Assembly: GCF_003182355.1 (NCBI RefSeq)
Contig: NZ_QGTW01000004.1
Span: 1 to 64,000, forward strand
Direction of reading: 5' to 3'
DNA length: 64,000 nucleotides
Origin: Cytobacillus oceanisediminis
GTDB lineage: Bacteria; Bacillota; Bacilli; Bacillales; Cytobacillaceae
Numbering within the stretch: position 1 is the stretch's first letter; each line of letters begins with the position of its first letter. The notes under the pieces are model-generated. The model was not told where the DNA came from. It did not search any database and saw only the letters and a list, made by a program, of their open reading frames with translations. The position numbers were made by a program, and so were the translations under genes. Of this stretch, positions 25,582 through 33,796 are shown in pieces.

Positions 25582-28008
25582 TTAGTTATTATTTGGTTCA
25601 GAAGAATGGTTGGTTTGCTCTATATTTTCATTCTCTGTAACTGCTTCTTCATTTTCATCCTGTGAATCAATTGTTGTTTCTGATGTTTCATTAGAAGCTG
25701 GCTCATCTGATAGTTCAGCAGATTCAGATTCCGCTGGCTGTTCGCCGATAACTGGCTCCGCCGATTCTTCGGAACCAGTGTTGCTTTCTTCTGTTTGCTC
25801 TTTCGCATCAGCTGGTTCTTCGCTCGGCATCTCTTCCTGTTGAGGCTCCATTGTTAATACTCTGACTAACAGAGCCGCAAACTCAGCCCGTTTAATTGGT
25901 GTATCAGGCCTGAAGGTTCCATCAGGATATCCCTCAATTAAGTCATTTGAAGATAGGATCGTAATGGCCTCATTTGCCCAATGGTCTTTTTTAACATCAG
26001 GCCATGAGACATCTTTTTTCTTTTTAAGGTCAAATGCATTGACGAGGATGGCAGCCATTTCAGCACGGGTTAACGTCTTATCCGGATAGAATCGGTTTCC
26101 TGGCATTCCCTCCATAATATCTTGCGTATAGACCGCAGCGATTGATTTGTAATAATAGTGATCCTTTGTCACATCTTCGAAATTGGGATCAGTCATATTA
26201 GCTGTATCTAGTTTTAAGGCCCTCACAAGAAGCGCTGCAGATTCAGAACGTGAGATTTGTCTGTTGACACCAAAGCTTCCATCAGAAAGTCCTCCGGTAA
26301 TGTTCTGGTCTTTTAAATAAGCAATCTGCTGCTGAGCCCAGTGCCCGATTGTGTCCGTAAAGTTGCTTGTATACGTAACCGTAACTGGTACGGGTGTGCT
26401 GGTGTTTCCTGCAGCGTCAGTGGCTGTAATCGTTAGAACGGTTTCAGCTTTCTGGGCTGGAATGTCAACGCTAAAGCGTCCGTCGGCACCAGCTTTTGAT
26501 TGGCCGAGAAGAGTTCCATCTTTTTTAACAGCTACCATTACGTTTGCTTCACTCCCGCCTGTCACAGATAAAGTAATGTCTGTAACCGGATTTACAACCG
26601 GTTTTTCAGGAGGTGTGACATCTTTCTCCGCTGGCGAAGTGATCAGCGCTGTAAGTGTTTCATGGTGCCACCCGATTTGTGCTCCAAGTGCTTCAGATAC
26701 AAAACGCAGCGGAATGAGGGTTGTATTATTGACAATGATTGGAGCAACATCTAATGTTTTTGCTTCACCATTTACTTTAGCTGTCTTCGATCCAACCTTT
26801 AGTTCAACCGTTGTATCATCTTTTTTAGCAATAACGGTATTGGTTGATTGCACCCATTGGATGGTTGCTCCGAGTTTTTCAAAGACTCCTCTTACAGGCA
26901 CTAAAACGCGGCCGTCTATATAAAGGGCAGGCTGCTGTAAAGAGAGGAGTACCCCGTCGATTTTAACTCTTGCTTCTATCGGTTTAGGCTGTCCGCCTCG
27001 TGCCAGGTAGAGCTTGTAGCTTTCGCTAGCTGAGTATAGTCCGACATATTTATTTTGCGTCCAAATTGTATCGAATTGGGAAAGTGGTACATGTGTATTT
27101 CCTGCGTATGTACCAAGCTCTGGTGTAAAACCAGGGCGGCCATATTTAGATACAAACCAGTCCGTATAGCCTCCGCCCGATGGATTCGAGGTAGGGGCAA
27201 CCAGACTGTAGCCTGTATACTGGCTAATTTTTTTCGCGTAGTTCTGATCCCGGGTAAATCGGCTGCCTGATTGGTGGAAGTACCAATATAAAATTTCCCC
27301 GCTTGTATGGTAAGCAATAGCCATGTCAGGGTTGATTTCCTTTGTGAATTTTACAATGGCTTTCGTTTCGGCAGCTTGCTCAGGAGCTGTTCCTTTATGG
27401 TGGCTCCATCTCGGGGAAGGATAATTGTTCCGGATATTTGACCAATCCGCGTTATATTGGCGGTTCAGGTCAATCCCCTTTGCACTTGCCTTCCATCTTT
27501 TAAAATCTGTGCTGCCTTCGTTCATTTTAATCAATGAGCTATGTATACTTGAAGGAAACTTGCTAAGCCCAAACTGCTGCAGGGTCACACCATCTGGATT
27601 AACCATGGGCACGAACCAAATGGTTGTTTCGTCCAGTACCTTTTTGACATTGAATCCGCCAAAGGTCTGCTGGCCCTTATACATTTTTGCATATTCTTCA
27701 AGCATGTTCATACTTAAGTTTGTCGTTATCCACTCACGGGCATGATGTGAACCATTGATAAAAAGGTTCGCATTTCCCGTACCGAGTGATACTGCATAAA
27801 TCGGCCTGCCGTACTCGCTATTTCCAATTGACTTGTATTTGATAATATCCGGATAACGGTCGGCTAAAGCCTTAATATCCCGCACCATCATCTCATATGT
27901 ATACGTCTGTTTCGGGTTGACAATATCGGCAGCTTGTCCGACAGCCGGCTTAAAAATAAATAATGCCATCATCATCGAGATGAAAATAATAAATTTCCGT
28001 ACCTTCAC
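25582..28008 (-). CDS. S-layer-anchored M14 zinc carboxypeptidase
   Basis: An 808-residue exported protein. Signal peptide 1-27; M14 peptidase domain (about 35-335) with zinc ligands H89-x-x-E92, a later His in AYHTSGEIL, and the catalytic Glu in FTPELGTY; a stalk (copper amine oxidase N-type) domain at about 345-460; an Ig-like domain; three SLH repeats; and a low-complexity acidic tail (about 725-808). It should trim C-terminal residues from peptides or peptidoglycan stems at the wall. The acidic tail after the SLH repeats is unusual. The GTG start has AAAGGAGGGA upstream. Confidence 0.88.
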   Translation of the reverse strand: MKVRKFIIFISMMMALFIFKPAVGQAADIVNPKQTYTYEMMVRDIKALADRYPDIIKYKSIGNSEYGRPIYAVSLGTGNANLFINGSHHAREWITTNLSMNMLEEYAKMYKGQQTFGGFNVKKVLDETTIWFVPMVNPDGVTLQQFGLSKFPSSIHSSLIKMNEGSTDFKRWKASAKGIDLNRQYNADWSNIRNNYPSPRWSHHKGTAPEQAAETKAIVKFTKEINPDMAIAYHTSGEILYWYFHQSGSRFTRDQNYAKKISQYTGYSLVAPTSNPSGGGYTDWFVSKYGRPGFTPELGTYAGNTHVPLSQFDTIWTQNKYVGLYSASESYKLYLARGGQPKPIEARVKIDGVLLSLQQPALYIDGRVLVPVRGVFEKLGATIQWVQSTNTVIAKKDDTTVELKVGSKTAKVNGEAKTLDVAPIIVNNTTLIPLRFVSEALGAQIGWHHETLTALITSPAEKDVTPPEKPVVNPVTDITLSVTGGSEANVMVAVKKDGTLLGQSKAGADGRFSVDIPAQKAETVLTITATDAAGNTSTPVPVTVTYTSNFTDTIGHWAQQQIAYLKDQNITGGLSDGSFGVNRQISRSESAALLVRALKLDTANMTDPNFEDVTKDHYYYKSIAAVYTQDIMEGMPGNRFYPDKTLTRAEMAAILVNAFDLKKKKDVSWPDVKKDHWANEAITILSSNDLIEGYPDGTFRPDTPIKRAEFAALLVRVLTMEPQQEEMPSEEPADAKEQTEESNTGSEESAEPVIGEQPAESESAELSDEPASNETSETTIDSQDENEEAVTENENIEQTNHSSEPNNN

Positions 28009-28396
28009 ATAATCCCTCCTTTAATCACTAGAGTCTATTATACTTGCAAACTATTGGTGGATGAATAATGAAATGGTACTAGAAGGAGGAGGCATTTTAA
28101 TTGAGGGCAAGAAAAAGGGATTGTTGTAATGTTTTATACAATTGGTGTGGTTGAAATTGGCATAAAAGGAATGAGGGAAGGCGCAATTTCTATAAATAGA
28201 AGCTTGGCCAAGGCTATTTACATGCTTAAAATAAAAACTGTAAACTCGAAATGTGCCGGAATTCTAATCGCTATTAAAATCTCTCTTTGGAATCCTTTGG
28301 CTGTTTTTGAAATAATAAGCATGAATAATAGCCCGGTTAAAACTCTAACCTTATTGGGTCAGATCATTTGTGGGATGCTTTTTTTCCGTAGGGCAG
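28009..28396. other. Intergenic stretch without a confident gene
   Basis: A strong AGGAGGAGG at about 28083 is followed by a TTG frame that stops after 17 codons. A 95-codon frame (28129-28416) has weak start signals and unremarkable sequence. Nothing else recognised; possibly a decayed gene. Confidence 0.4.
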
Positions 28397-28420
28397 GAAA
28401 TCAATCAAACGTTTGATTGA
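28397..28420. promoter_or_regulatory. Palindromic operator-like site, copy A
   Basis: GAAA followed by the perfect 20-bp palindrome TCAATCAAACGTTTGATTGA. The same 24 bases recur at 29606-29629. A spacerless palindrome of this kind is typical of TetR-family operators. It is 90 bp upstream of the VanZ-like gene. Confidence 0.6.
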
Positions 28421-28509
28421 TTTAATGTTAAATTTTTCCATACTATGCATATGTACCTTACCGGCTGGAAAAAATAGATTGCTAACAGGGAAACAAGGTG
28501 TGAAGTGCA

Positions 28510-28941
28510 TTGTTAAGGTTCGTTTTTCTAATTGTTTGGGCTGGGATGATTTTTCTCTGTACTTGTGTGGCCAGTTTAGAAACTGCGGTGGAGACGAAAA
28601 GTATTCAATTTAATTTGACACCGAATCCGCCAATCGAAGAATTGTTGGAGCCGTTGCCTGCAGGTTTATCCAGTGCCTTCCTTCTGCGAAAAGCTGGTCA
28701 TGCGCTGGTATTCTTTATTTTTACTCTTGCTTTATATCTGGTTTTTCCATTTCCTCTTTTGAATGTCCTCAGCTCAATGGTATATGCAGTGATAACTGAA
28801 TTTCTACAGTTGCTTTTTATGAGGGATGGAAGGTTCTTTGATGTGGGATTTGATAGCTTAGGGATCTTTGCTGCGTTTTTGCTTATTGTTTTAGGCAGGA
28901 GATTTTTGAAGATAAATAATGAAACGAAAATAGATACCTAG
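28510..28941 (+). CDS. VanZ-like membrane protein
   Basis: A 143-residue VanZ-family protein with four helices. The family pattern is visible: KAGHALVFFIFTL, an acidic TEFLQL segment, and FDVGFDSLG near the C-terminus. VanZ proteins are linked to low-level teicoplanin resistance in enterococci, but most homologues have no known role. TTG start with AAGGTGTGAAG upstream. It is convergent with two small genes, and a palindromic site lies 90 bp upstream. Confidence 0.75.
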   Translation: MLRFVFLIVWAGMIFLCTCVASLETAVETKSIQFNLTPNPPIEELLEPLPAGLSSAFLLRKAGHALVFFIFTLALYLVFPFPLLNVLSSMVYAVITEFLQLLFMRDGRFFDVGFDSLGIFAAFLLIVLGRRFLKINNETKIDT

Positions 28942-28964
28942 AAGGGACTTCCCATCTAGGTATT
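28931..28964. terminator. Bidirectional terminator
   Basis: ATACCTAGA and TCTAGGTAT arms, inner GGGA/TCCC pairing, then a T run; serves the VanZ gene and the convergent gene. Confidence 0.8.
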
Positions 28965-29243
28965 TTAATTTGTAAAGTATATTTCTACACGATTCCTATC
29001 ATTGGTGAAAACATAAAAGTGCTGAAAGTCCCTGCCTATAACCCTTATTGGGTACTCTTTTAATGAAAGGGAAAAACGGTGTTCTTTATTTTTATAAAAG
29101 AAAAGGCAGGCACCTCCTATTTCAAGTGAGCTATAATGAAAAGCCTCCCTTTTCATTAGAAGGCTATCCTCATAATAATTCAGGATCACTTGGCAATTCT
29201 GATAGTTATTGAAAATAGCAAGATCACTTATTTGCTTTTCCAT
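28965..29243 (-). CDS. 92-residue protein of unknown function overlapping the CGCGG gene
   Basis: A small soluble protein with alternating strands and many aromatic residues (for example DFQHFYVFTNDRNRVEIYF at the C-terminus); no family recognised. Its ATG lies inside the last codons of the CGCGG gene, an overlap of 16 bases in another frame, so the two are translated from one mRNA. This close coupling suggests a partner of the CGCGG protein. Confidence 0.55.
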   Translation of the reverse strand: MEKQISDLAIFNNYQNCQVILNYYEDSLLMKREAFHYSSLEIGGACLFFYKNKEHRFSLSLKEYPIRVIGRDFQHFYVFTNDRNRVEIYFTN

Positions 29244-29488
29244 ACTCTAAGTACAAACCCTCCACAGCCGCATTGGTCGATATATTTGATATCGATTTTA
29301 TTTCCGAAGAAGAGCAACAAGGCTTCACTTAAATAATCCTCAGGATTGCCGAAGTTCGCTGGTGTCACAACGTTTACATAAAATCCTTTCGCCGTCTGCC
29401 GGACTGCATCAATGGCTTCCTTTACGACCAATTCCACATTGCTCTCGTATTCTCCATGTTCCAATGAAATGGACCAATTCGTTTCCAT
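29228..29488 (-). CDS. CGCGG-family putative radical-SAM-modified RiPP precursor
   Basis: An 86-residue protein with a conserved-looking core (GFYVNVVTPANFGNPEDYL, 35-53) and the hallmark C73-G-C-G-G77 close to the C-terminus, followed by FVLRVWKSK. From memory, NCBI names this family CGCGG family putative rSAM-modified RiPP protein, known from Bacillus and haloarchaea. The length and start fit. The expected radical SAM maturase is not in this window; the only partner is the overlapping 92-residue ORF. ATG has AGGGGGTGA upstream. The site at 29606 lies 118 bp upstream of its start. Confidence 0.7.
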   Translation of the reverse strand: METNWSISLEHGEYESNVELVVKEAIDAVRQTAKGFYVNVVTPANFGNPEDYLSEALLLFFGNKIDIKYIDQCGCGGFVLRVWKSK

Positions 29489-29605
29489 TAGTCACCCCCT
29501 AAAAAAACTGCTCAAGCTTCCTATTTTCATTATATCGGCTGGAAATCCCCGAACCTGTGAGCTGCTTCACTTCCCCGCCAAAAAAGCAGTTTCTCTAACT
29601 AAAAA

Positions 29606-29629
29606 GAAATCAATCAAACGTTTGATTGA
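29606..29629. promoter_or_regulatory. Palindromic operator-like site, copy B
   Basis: Identical over 24 bases to copy A at 28397-28420. It lies upstream of the CGCGG gene and just before repeat copy 5. Confidence 0.6.
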
Positions 29630-29645
29630 AATTGGAGAGGGAATT

Positions 29646-29676
29646 ATTCGACAAAATTCGGGTGGTACCTGGTACC
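29646..29676 (+). repeat. 31-bp dispersed repeat, copy 5
   Basis: Plus orientation; begins 16 bp after the palindrome at 29606-29629. Confidence 0.9.
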
Positions 29677-29848
29677 AAACGGTCTGATTTTTGCAAAGTT
29701 GGCATCACAACATTCGGACTTCTTTTTGTGTATAGGATGAGTATAATACGTATTAGGCAGAGTTTTCTTTTAATTAAAGGTCTAATCTTTGCAAATTAAT
29801 GATCTCTGGAATCATTTTTTGGATCGTGTAAAGGAGGGAGCGCTCCCC

Positions 29849-31966
29849 ATGATTCTTGACCATCGCTGTATGACGATTTTGACGAAAATTGTTCATGCGC
29901 CCTCACATGTTTCTCCACAGGAGATCATGGAGGATCTGAATGTTTCAAAGCGGACCGTTTATTATGATGTGGAAAAAATCAATAGCTGGCTTAAAGAAAA
30001 AGAATTGGAAGAACTTCGTTATGTGCGTGCTGCAGGTTTCTTTCTAAGTGAGAAAGGAAAGCAGCAGGTTAGACAGATCTTAAGTTCATTTGATAAAAAA
30101 ACGAGTTATGAGTTTTCTCCGAAAGAGAGGATTGCCTGGGCAGCTATCTTAATCCTGACCCGTGAAAAAGCGATATTTCTTCAGGATCTCATGGATAAGC
30201 TGAGTGTGAGCAGAAGTACTCTTCTGGCAGACATAAGGGATTTAAAAAGGCAGCTTGCCCAGTTTCAGATTGAATTAAGTTTCCATAAAACCTCTGGCTA
30301 TTTCATTGCTGGTGAAGAACAGGATAAACGAAAGGTGATTATTTATTTCCTGTCACAGGTTTTAATGAATCGAGGCTGGAATGATCTTATATCAGAGGTC
30401 CAGTTGACGATTCAGGATCAGCATGGAATCCCGCCGGAATTATTCCAGCGTTCTGATGTGGATACGATTTACGGAATTTTGAATGAAAGTGAGTCCTATT
30501 CCGGAGTCCAATATACGGATGAGGTAATGGAAACATTAAGCGCCCACTTATATTTACTCATTAGAAGGTTTAATCAGGGAAAATATATCAAGATGGATCC
30601 CGTTGAAAAAGAGGTTATTAAAGAAACAAAAGAGTACAGTGCTGCTCAATTTATCTGCCGAAGAATTGGAAGCGGTTTCCGTTTAAGTGTTCCTGAAGAT
30701 GAAGCCTGTTATATTGCCACCTACTTGCTGAGCGCAAAAATCAGCGACTATAAAGCAGGTGAAATGGAGAACAAGGAGCTTGGGAATCTAAAGAAAATGG
30801 CTTCCCGAATGGTGGATGATTTTCAAAAATACGCCTGTGTATTTTTTCAAAACCGGATCGAACTTGAACGGAATTTACTTATTCATCTAAAGCCCGCCTA
30901 TTTCAGAATCAAATATGGCATTGAGGTGGAGAACCCTCTATCCAAATCCATGCAGGACTCGTATCAGGATCTGTTTATCCTTACAAAAAAAGTGGTGCAT
31001 CATTTTGAGTATGTTCTTGGCAAATCTGTTTCCGATGATGAAGTGGCCTATATAGCCATGCACTTTGGAGGATGGATTGACAAAGAGGGAGTGAAAGTGG
31101 AAGCCCGCAAGAAGGCTATGGTAGTTTGTGCAAGCGGAATCGGCACTTCAAGAATACTGCAAAAACAGATTGAAGATCTCATGCCATTGGTGGATGTAGT
31201 AAATGTGTTCACCGTTCGGGAGTATGAAAAAGCATCCCTTGCCGGTTTGGACTTTGTCATCTCTACAACGCCAGTAACCGAGAAAAACGTTCCGGTCTTT
31301 GTGGTCAATCCCATTTTAAACCCTTCGGAAAAAGAAACGCTGCTTAAACAGGTTCAAGCCGCTGAAAAGACGCCTAAACCAGAAAATATTGAAGCTCTTA
31401 TGAGCATTATTCGGAAGCATGCTGATATAAAAGATGAAAGCATGCTCATCCAGGAGTTAAAGGCCTACTATCAATCAAGTAAAGAAATGAAAAGCGAGGT
31501 GGACCAAAAGCCGATGCTAAATGAAGTACTGACCCCGGATAAAATTCAGTTTGCAGATTCAGCAGATAGCTGGCAGGAAGCGTTGAAAAAGGCGTCGCAG
31601 CCATTATTGGAGGATAAATCGATCAGCCAAGGGTATATTGACGCGATGATTAAAAATGTAAATGAGATGGGGCCATATATCGTCATAGCCCCAGGGATTG
31701 CACTTCCACACGCCCGCCCTGAAGCAGGTGTAAACAAATTGGGAATGAGCTTCCTGCAATTAAAGGAAAGCTGCTCTTTTTCAGAAAAGCCCGAGCACCA
31801 GGTAACGCTGTTCTTTGTTCTGGCAGCAATTGATAATGAAACACATTTAAAGGCATTATCCCAGCTTTCCAAAATGCTTTCAGATGGGGATAACCTTGAA
31901 AAGCTGCAAAGTGCAGATACAGCAGCAGAAGTTTTAGCGATTATTAATCAATATTCAAAAGACTAA
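29849..31966 (+). CDS. PRD-containing transcriptional regulator with fused PTS IIB-like and IIA domains
   Basis: A 705-residue MtlR/LicR-type regulator. Two N-terminal helix-turn-helix domains (about 10-160), two PRD domains (about 190-395), a IIB-like domain near 425-510 (VVCASGIGTSR with its Cys), and a C-terminal mannitol/fructose-type IIA domain with the phospho-His in GIALPHARPE. Phosphorylation by HPr and EIIB would set its activity. ATG 29849 with AAGGAGGGAG was preferred to the TTG at 29789, which lacks such a site. IIB and IIC genes follow directly; no separate IIA gene exists here. Confidence 0.88.
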   Translation: MILDHRCMTILTKIVHAPSHVSPQEIMEDLNVSKRTVYYDVEKINSWLKEKELEELRYVRAAGFFLSEKGKQQVRQILSSFDKKTSYEFSPKERIAWAAILILTREKAIFLQDLMDKLSVSRSTLLADIRDLKRQLAQFQIELSFHKTSGYFIAGEEQDKRKVIIYFLSQVLMNRGWNDLISEVQLTIQDQHGIPPELFQRSDVDTIYGILNESESYSGVQYTDEVMETLSAHLYLLIRRFNQGKYIKMDPVEKEVIKETKEYSAAQFICRRIGSGFRLSVPEDEACYIATYLLSAKISDYKAGEMENKELGNLKKMASRMVDDFQKYACVFFQNRIELERNLLIHLKPAYFRIKYGIEVENPLSKSMQDSYQDLFILTKKVVHHFEYVLGKSVSDDEVAYIAMHFGGWIDKEGVKVEARKKAMVVCASGIGTSRILQKQIEDLMPLVDVVNVFTVREYEKASLAGLDFVISTTPVTEKNVPVFVVNPILNPSEKETLLKQVQAAEKTPKPENIEALMSIIRKHADIKDESMLIQELKAYYQSSKEMKSEVDQKPMLNEVLTPDKIQFADSADSWQEALKKASQPLLEDKSISQGYIDAMIKNVNEMGPYIVIAPGIALPHARPEAGVNKLGMSFLQLKESCSFSEKPEHQVTLFFVLAAIDNETHLKALSQLSKMLSDGDNLEKLQSADTAAEVLAIINQYSKD

Positions 31967-31979
31967 GGAGGAAATAAAA

Positions 31980-32249
31980 ATGAAAAAGATTTTAGTTGTA
32001 TGCGGAAATGGACTTGGAAGCAGCTTTATTGTAGAGATGAATGTAAAGACAGTGTTGGGGCAATTGGGAGTAGAAGCGGATGTTTCACATACAGATTTAA
32101 CAACTGCCAAATCTGAGAAAGCGGATATTTACCTTGGTTCAAAGGACTTAATTTCAACTTTGGATGATGGGGCAAGAACGATTATCGGATTGACCAATAT
32201 CCTTGACCAAAACGAACTAAAAGCTGCATTAGAATCACATTTATCATAA
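31980..32249 (+). CDS. PTS ascorbate-type EIIB
   Basis: An 89-residue PTS IIB protein of the lactose/ascorbate class. The phosphoryl-accepting Cys8 lies in VVCGNGLGSSF. It takes phosphate from a IIA domain and passes it to the incoming sugar at the IIC protein. The ribosome site is AAGGAGGA, 13 bp after the regulator gene. Confidence 0.88.
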   Translation: MKKILVVCGNGLGSSFIVEMNVKTVLGQLGVEADVSHTDLTTAKSEKADIYLGSKDLISTLDDGARTIIGLTNILDQNELKAALESHLS

Positions 32250-32265
32250 TAGAAATATAAAAAAG

Positions 32266-32287
32266 AGCAGGCGAAAAATCGCCCGCT
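32266..32287 (+). other. Intercistronic hairpin between IIB and IIC
   Basis: AGCAGGCGA and TCGCCCGCT arms with one mismatch, no T run after it. It could protect the upstream mRNA or adjust the IIB to IIC ratio. Confidence 0.4.
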
Positions 32288-32407
32288 GAAAAATAAAAAA
32301 GACAATTATAGTATAACTTGAGAAAGCTTTTAGTGTGAATGATTTTTCTCTCAAAAATAGATAAAGAGACTGATAGAAAAGGTTCTATTTTAAAAGGAGG
32401 GGTAAAG

Positions 32408-33670
32408 ATGTTTGATTTTATCATGAATGATATATTGGGCACACCTGCCATCCTGGTTGGTTTGTTCGCCTTGTTCGGCTTGCTTCTTCAAAAGAAAGGA
32501 ATTGCCGATGTTATCTCAGGTACTTTAAAAACAATCATGGGCTTCCTCATCCTGAACGGAGGAGCAACCATCTTAATTGGTTCGCTTGATATCTTTGGAA
32601 AAATGTTTGAGAAGGCATTTCATATTCAGGGTGTCATTCCGAATAACGAAGCGATTGTAGCGATTGCCCAGCAAACATTTGGCAAAGAAACAGCTATGAT
32701 CATGCTTTTCGGGATGGTTATGAATATTGTGATTGCCCGCTTTACACCGTTTAAATATATTTTCCTGACTGGCCATCATACCTTATTTATGGCGTGCTTA
32801 ATTTCAGCGGTTTTTGCAACAGGCGGGGTAACAGGACTGCCGCTCATTATCATTGGTTCTATTATTCTGGGTTTGCTAATGGTATTCTTGCCTGCACTAG
32901 TTCAGCCTTATGTACGTGAAATCACAGGCAATGATAGCATTGCGGTTGGACACTTTGGATCATTTGGCTATTTTATTGCAGGGTTTATCGGAAAGCGTGT
33001 AGGGGATAAAACAAAATCGACTGAAGATATAAAGGTTCCTAAATCACTTGGCTTCCTGCGTGATACGTCGGTTGCAATGTCACTGACAATGACTATTCTT
33101 TTCCTGGTTGTGGCTCCTATTGCCGGGAAAGGCTATGTGGAGACAGAACTGAGCGGAGGGGTAAACTTCCTGGTATTCTCTCTGATGCAGGCCATTACCT
33201 TTGCAGCGGGTGTGTATGTCGTGCTTGCAGGTGTACGTATGCTGATCGCGGAAATCGTACCTGCTTTTAAAGGGATTGCTGATAAAGTAGTGAAGGACGC
33301 AAAGCCGGCATTGGATTGCCCGGCAGTATTTCCTTTTGCGCCTAATGCCGTTATTATTGGTTTCCTTTTCAGCTTCATTGCCGGTTTACTTTCCATGTTT
33401 TTACTGCCTTTATTCGGGCTTAAAATTATTGTTCCAGGCCTGATTCCTCATTTCTTTACAGGAGCAGCTGCGGGGGTATTCGGCAATGCCACAGGCGGAA
33501 GAAGAGGTGCCATGATCGGGGCATTTGCCAACGGTCTATTAATCTCATTCCTGCCTGCACTATTGCTGCCAGTATTAGGTTCTCTGGGATTCGAAGGAAC
33601 CACATTTGGGGACTCTGACTTTGGTATCGTCGGCATTCTATTAAGCTTCCTGATTAAGCTATTCTCATAA
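32408..33670 (+). CDS. ulaA: PTS ascorbate-type EIIC (UlaA/SgaT-like)
   Basis: A 420-residue membrane permease of the L-ascorbate PTS class, with about 11 helices and the family pattern near the start (DILGTPAILVGLFALFGLLL). The ATG at 32408 has AAAGGAGGGG; the upstream extension from 32339 is not expected. With the IIB it forms a minimal transporter, while IIA is present only as the C-terminal domain of the regulator. No ascorbate catabolic genes follow, so the actual sugar is uncertain. Confidence 0.85.
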   Translation: MFDFIMNDILGTPAILVGLFALFGLLLQKKGIADVISGTLKTIMGFLILNGGATILIGSLDIFGKMFEKAFHIQGVIPNNEAIVAIAQQTFGKETAMIMLFGMVMNIVIARFTPFKYIFLTGHHTLFMACLISAVFATGGVTGLPLIIIGSIILGLLMVFLPALVQPYVREITGNDSIAVGHFGSFGYFIAGFIGKRVGDKTKSTEDIKVPKSLGFLRDTSVAMSLTMTILFLVVAPIAGKGYVETELSGGVNFLVFSLMQAITFAAGVYVVLAGVRMLIAEIVPAFKGIADKVVKDAKPALDCPAVFPFAPNAVIIGFLFSFIAGLLSMFLLPLFGLKIIVPGLIPHFFTGAAAGVFGNATGGRRGAMIGAFANGLLISFLPALLLPVLGSLGFEGTTFGDSDFGIVGILLSFLIKLFS

Positions 33671-33687
33671 AATCAAGTACAAAAGGG

Positions 33688-33718
33688 GATTTCACTAAAC
33701 AGTGAAATCCTTTTTTTA
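33688..33718 (+). terminator. Intrinsic terminator after the PTS operon
   Basis: GGATTTCACT and AGTGAAATCC arms, loop AAAC, then seven T. Confidence 0.9.
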
Positions 33719-33748
33719 TTCGACAAAATTCGGGTGGTACCTGGTACT
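33718..33748 (+). repeat. 31-bp dispersed repeat, copy 6
   Basis: Plus orientation, starting at the end of the terminator T run. The last base is T instead of C. Confidence 0.88.
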
Positions 33749-33796
33749 AGGTAATTTCTTCAATAAAATGGTAAACTATTGAAGGGAGGGTGATTT

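Noticed and set aside
28129..28416. 95-codon plus-strand frame before the VanZ gene
   Set aside because: No good ribosome site, unremarkable composition, and it ends inside the palindromic operator; kept only as unexplained DNA.
28397..29629. Transposon ends for the pair of 24-nt palindromes
   Set aside because: Each is a complete palindrome, no transposase lies between them and no target duplication is visible; an operator fits better.
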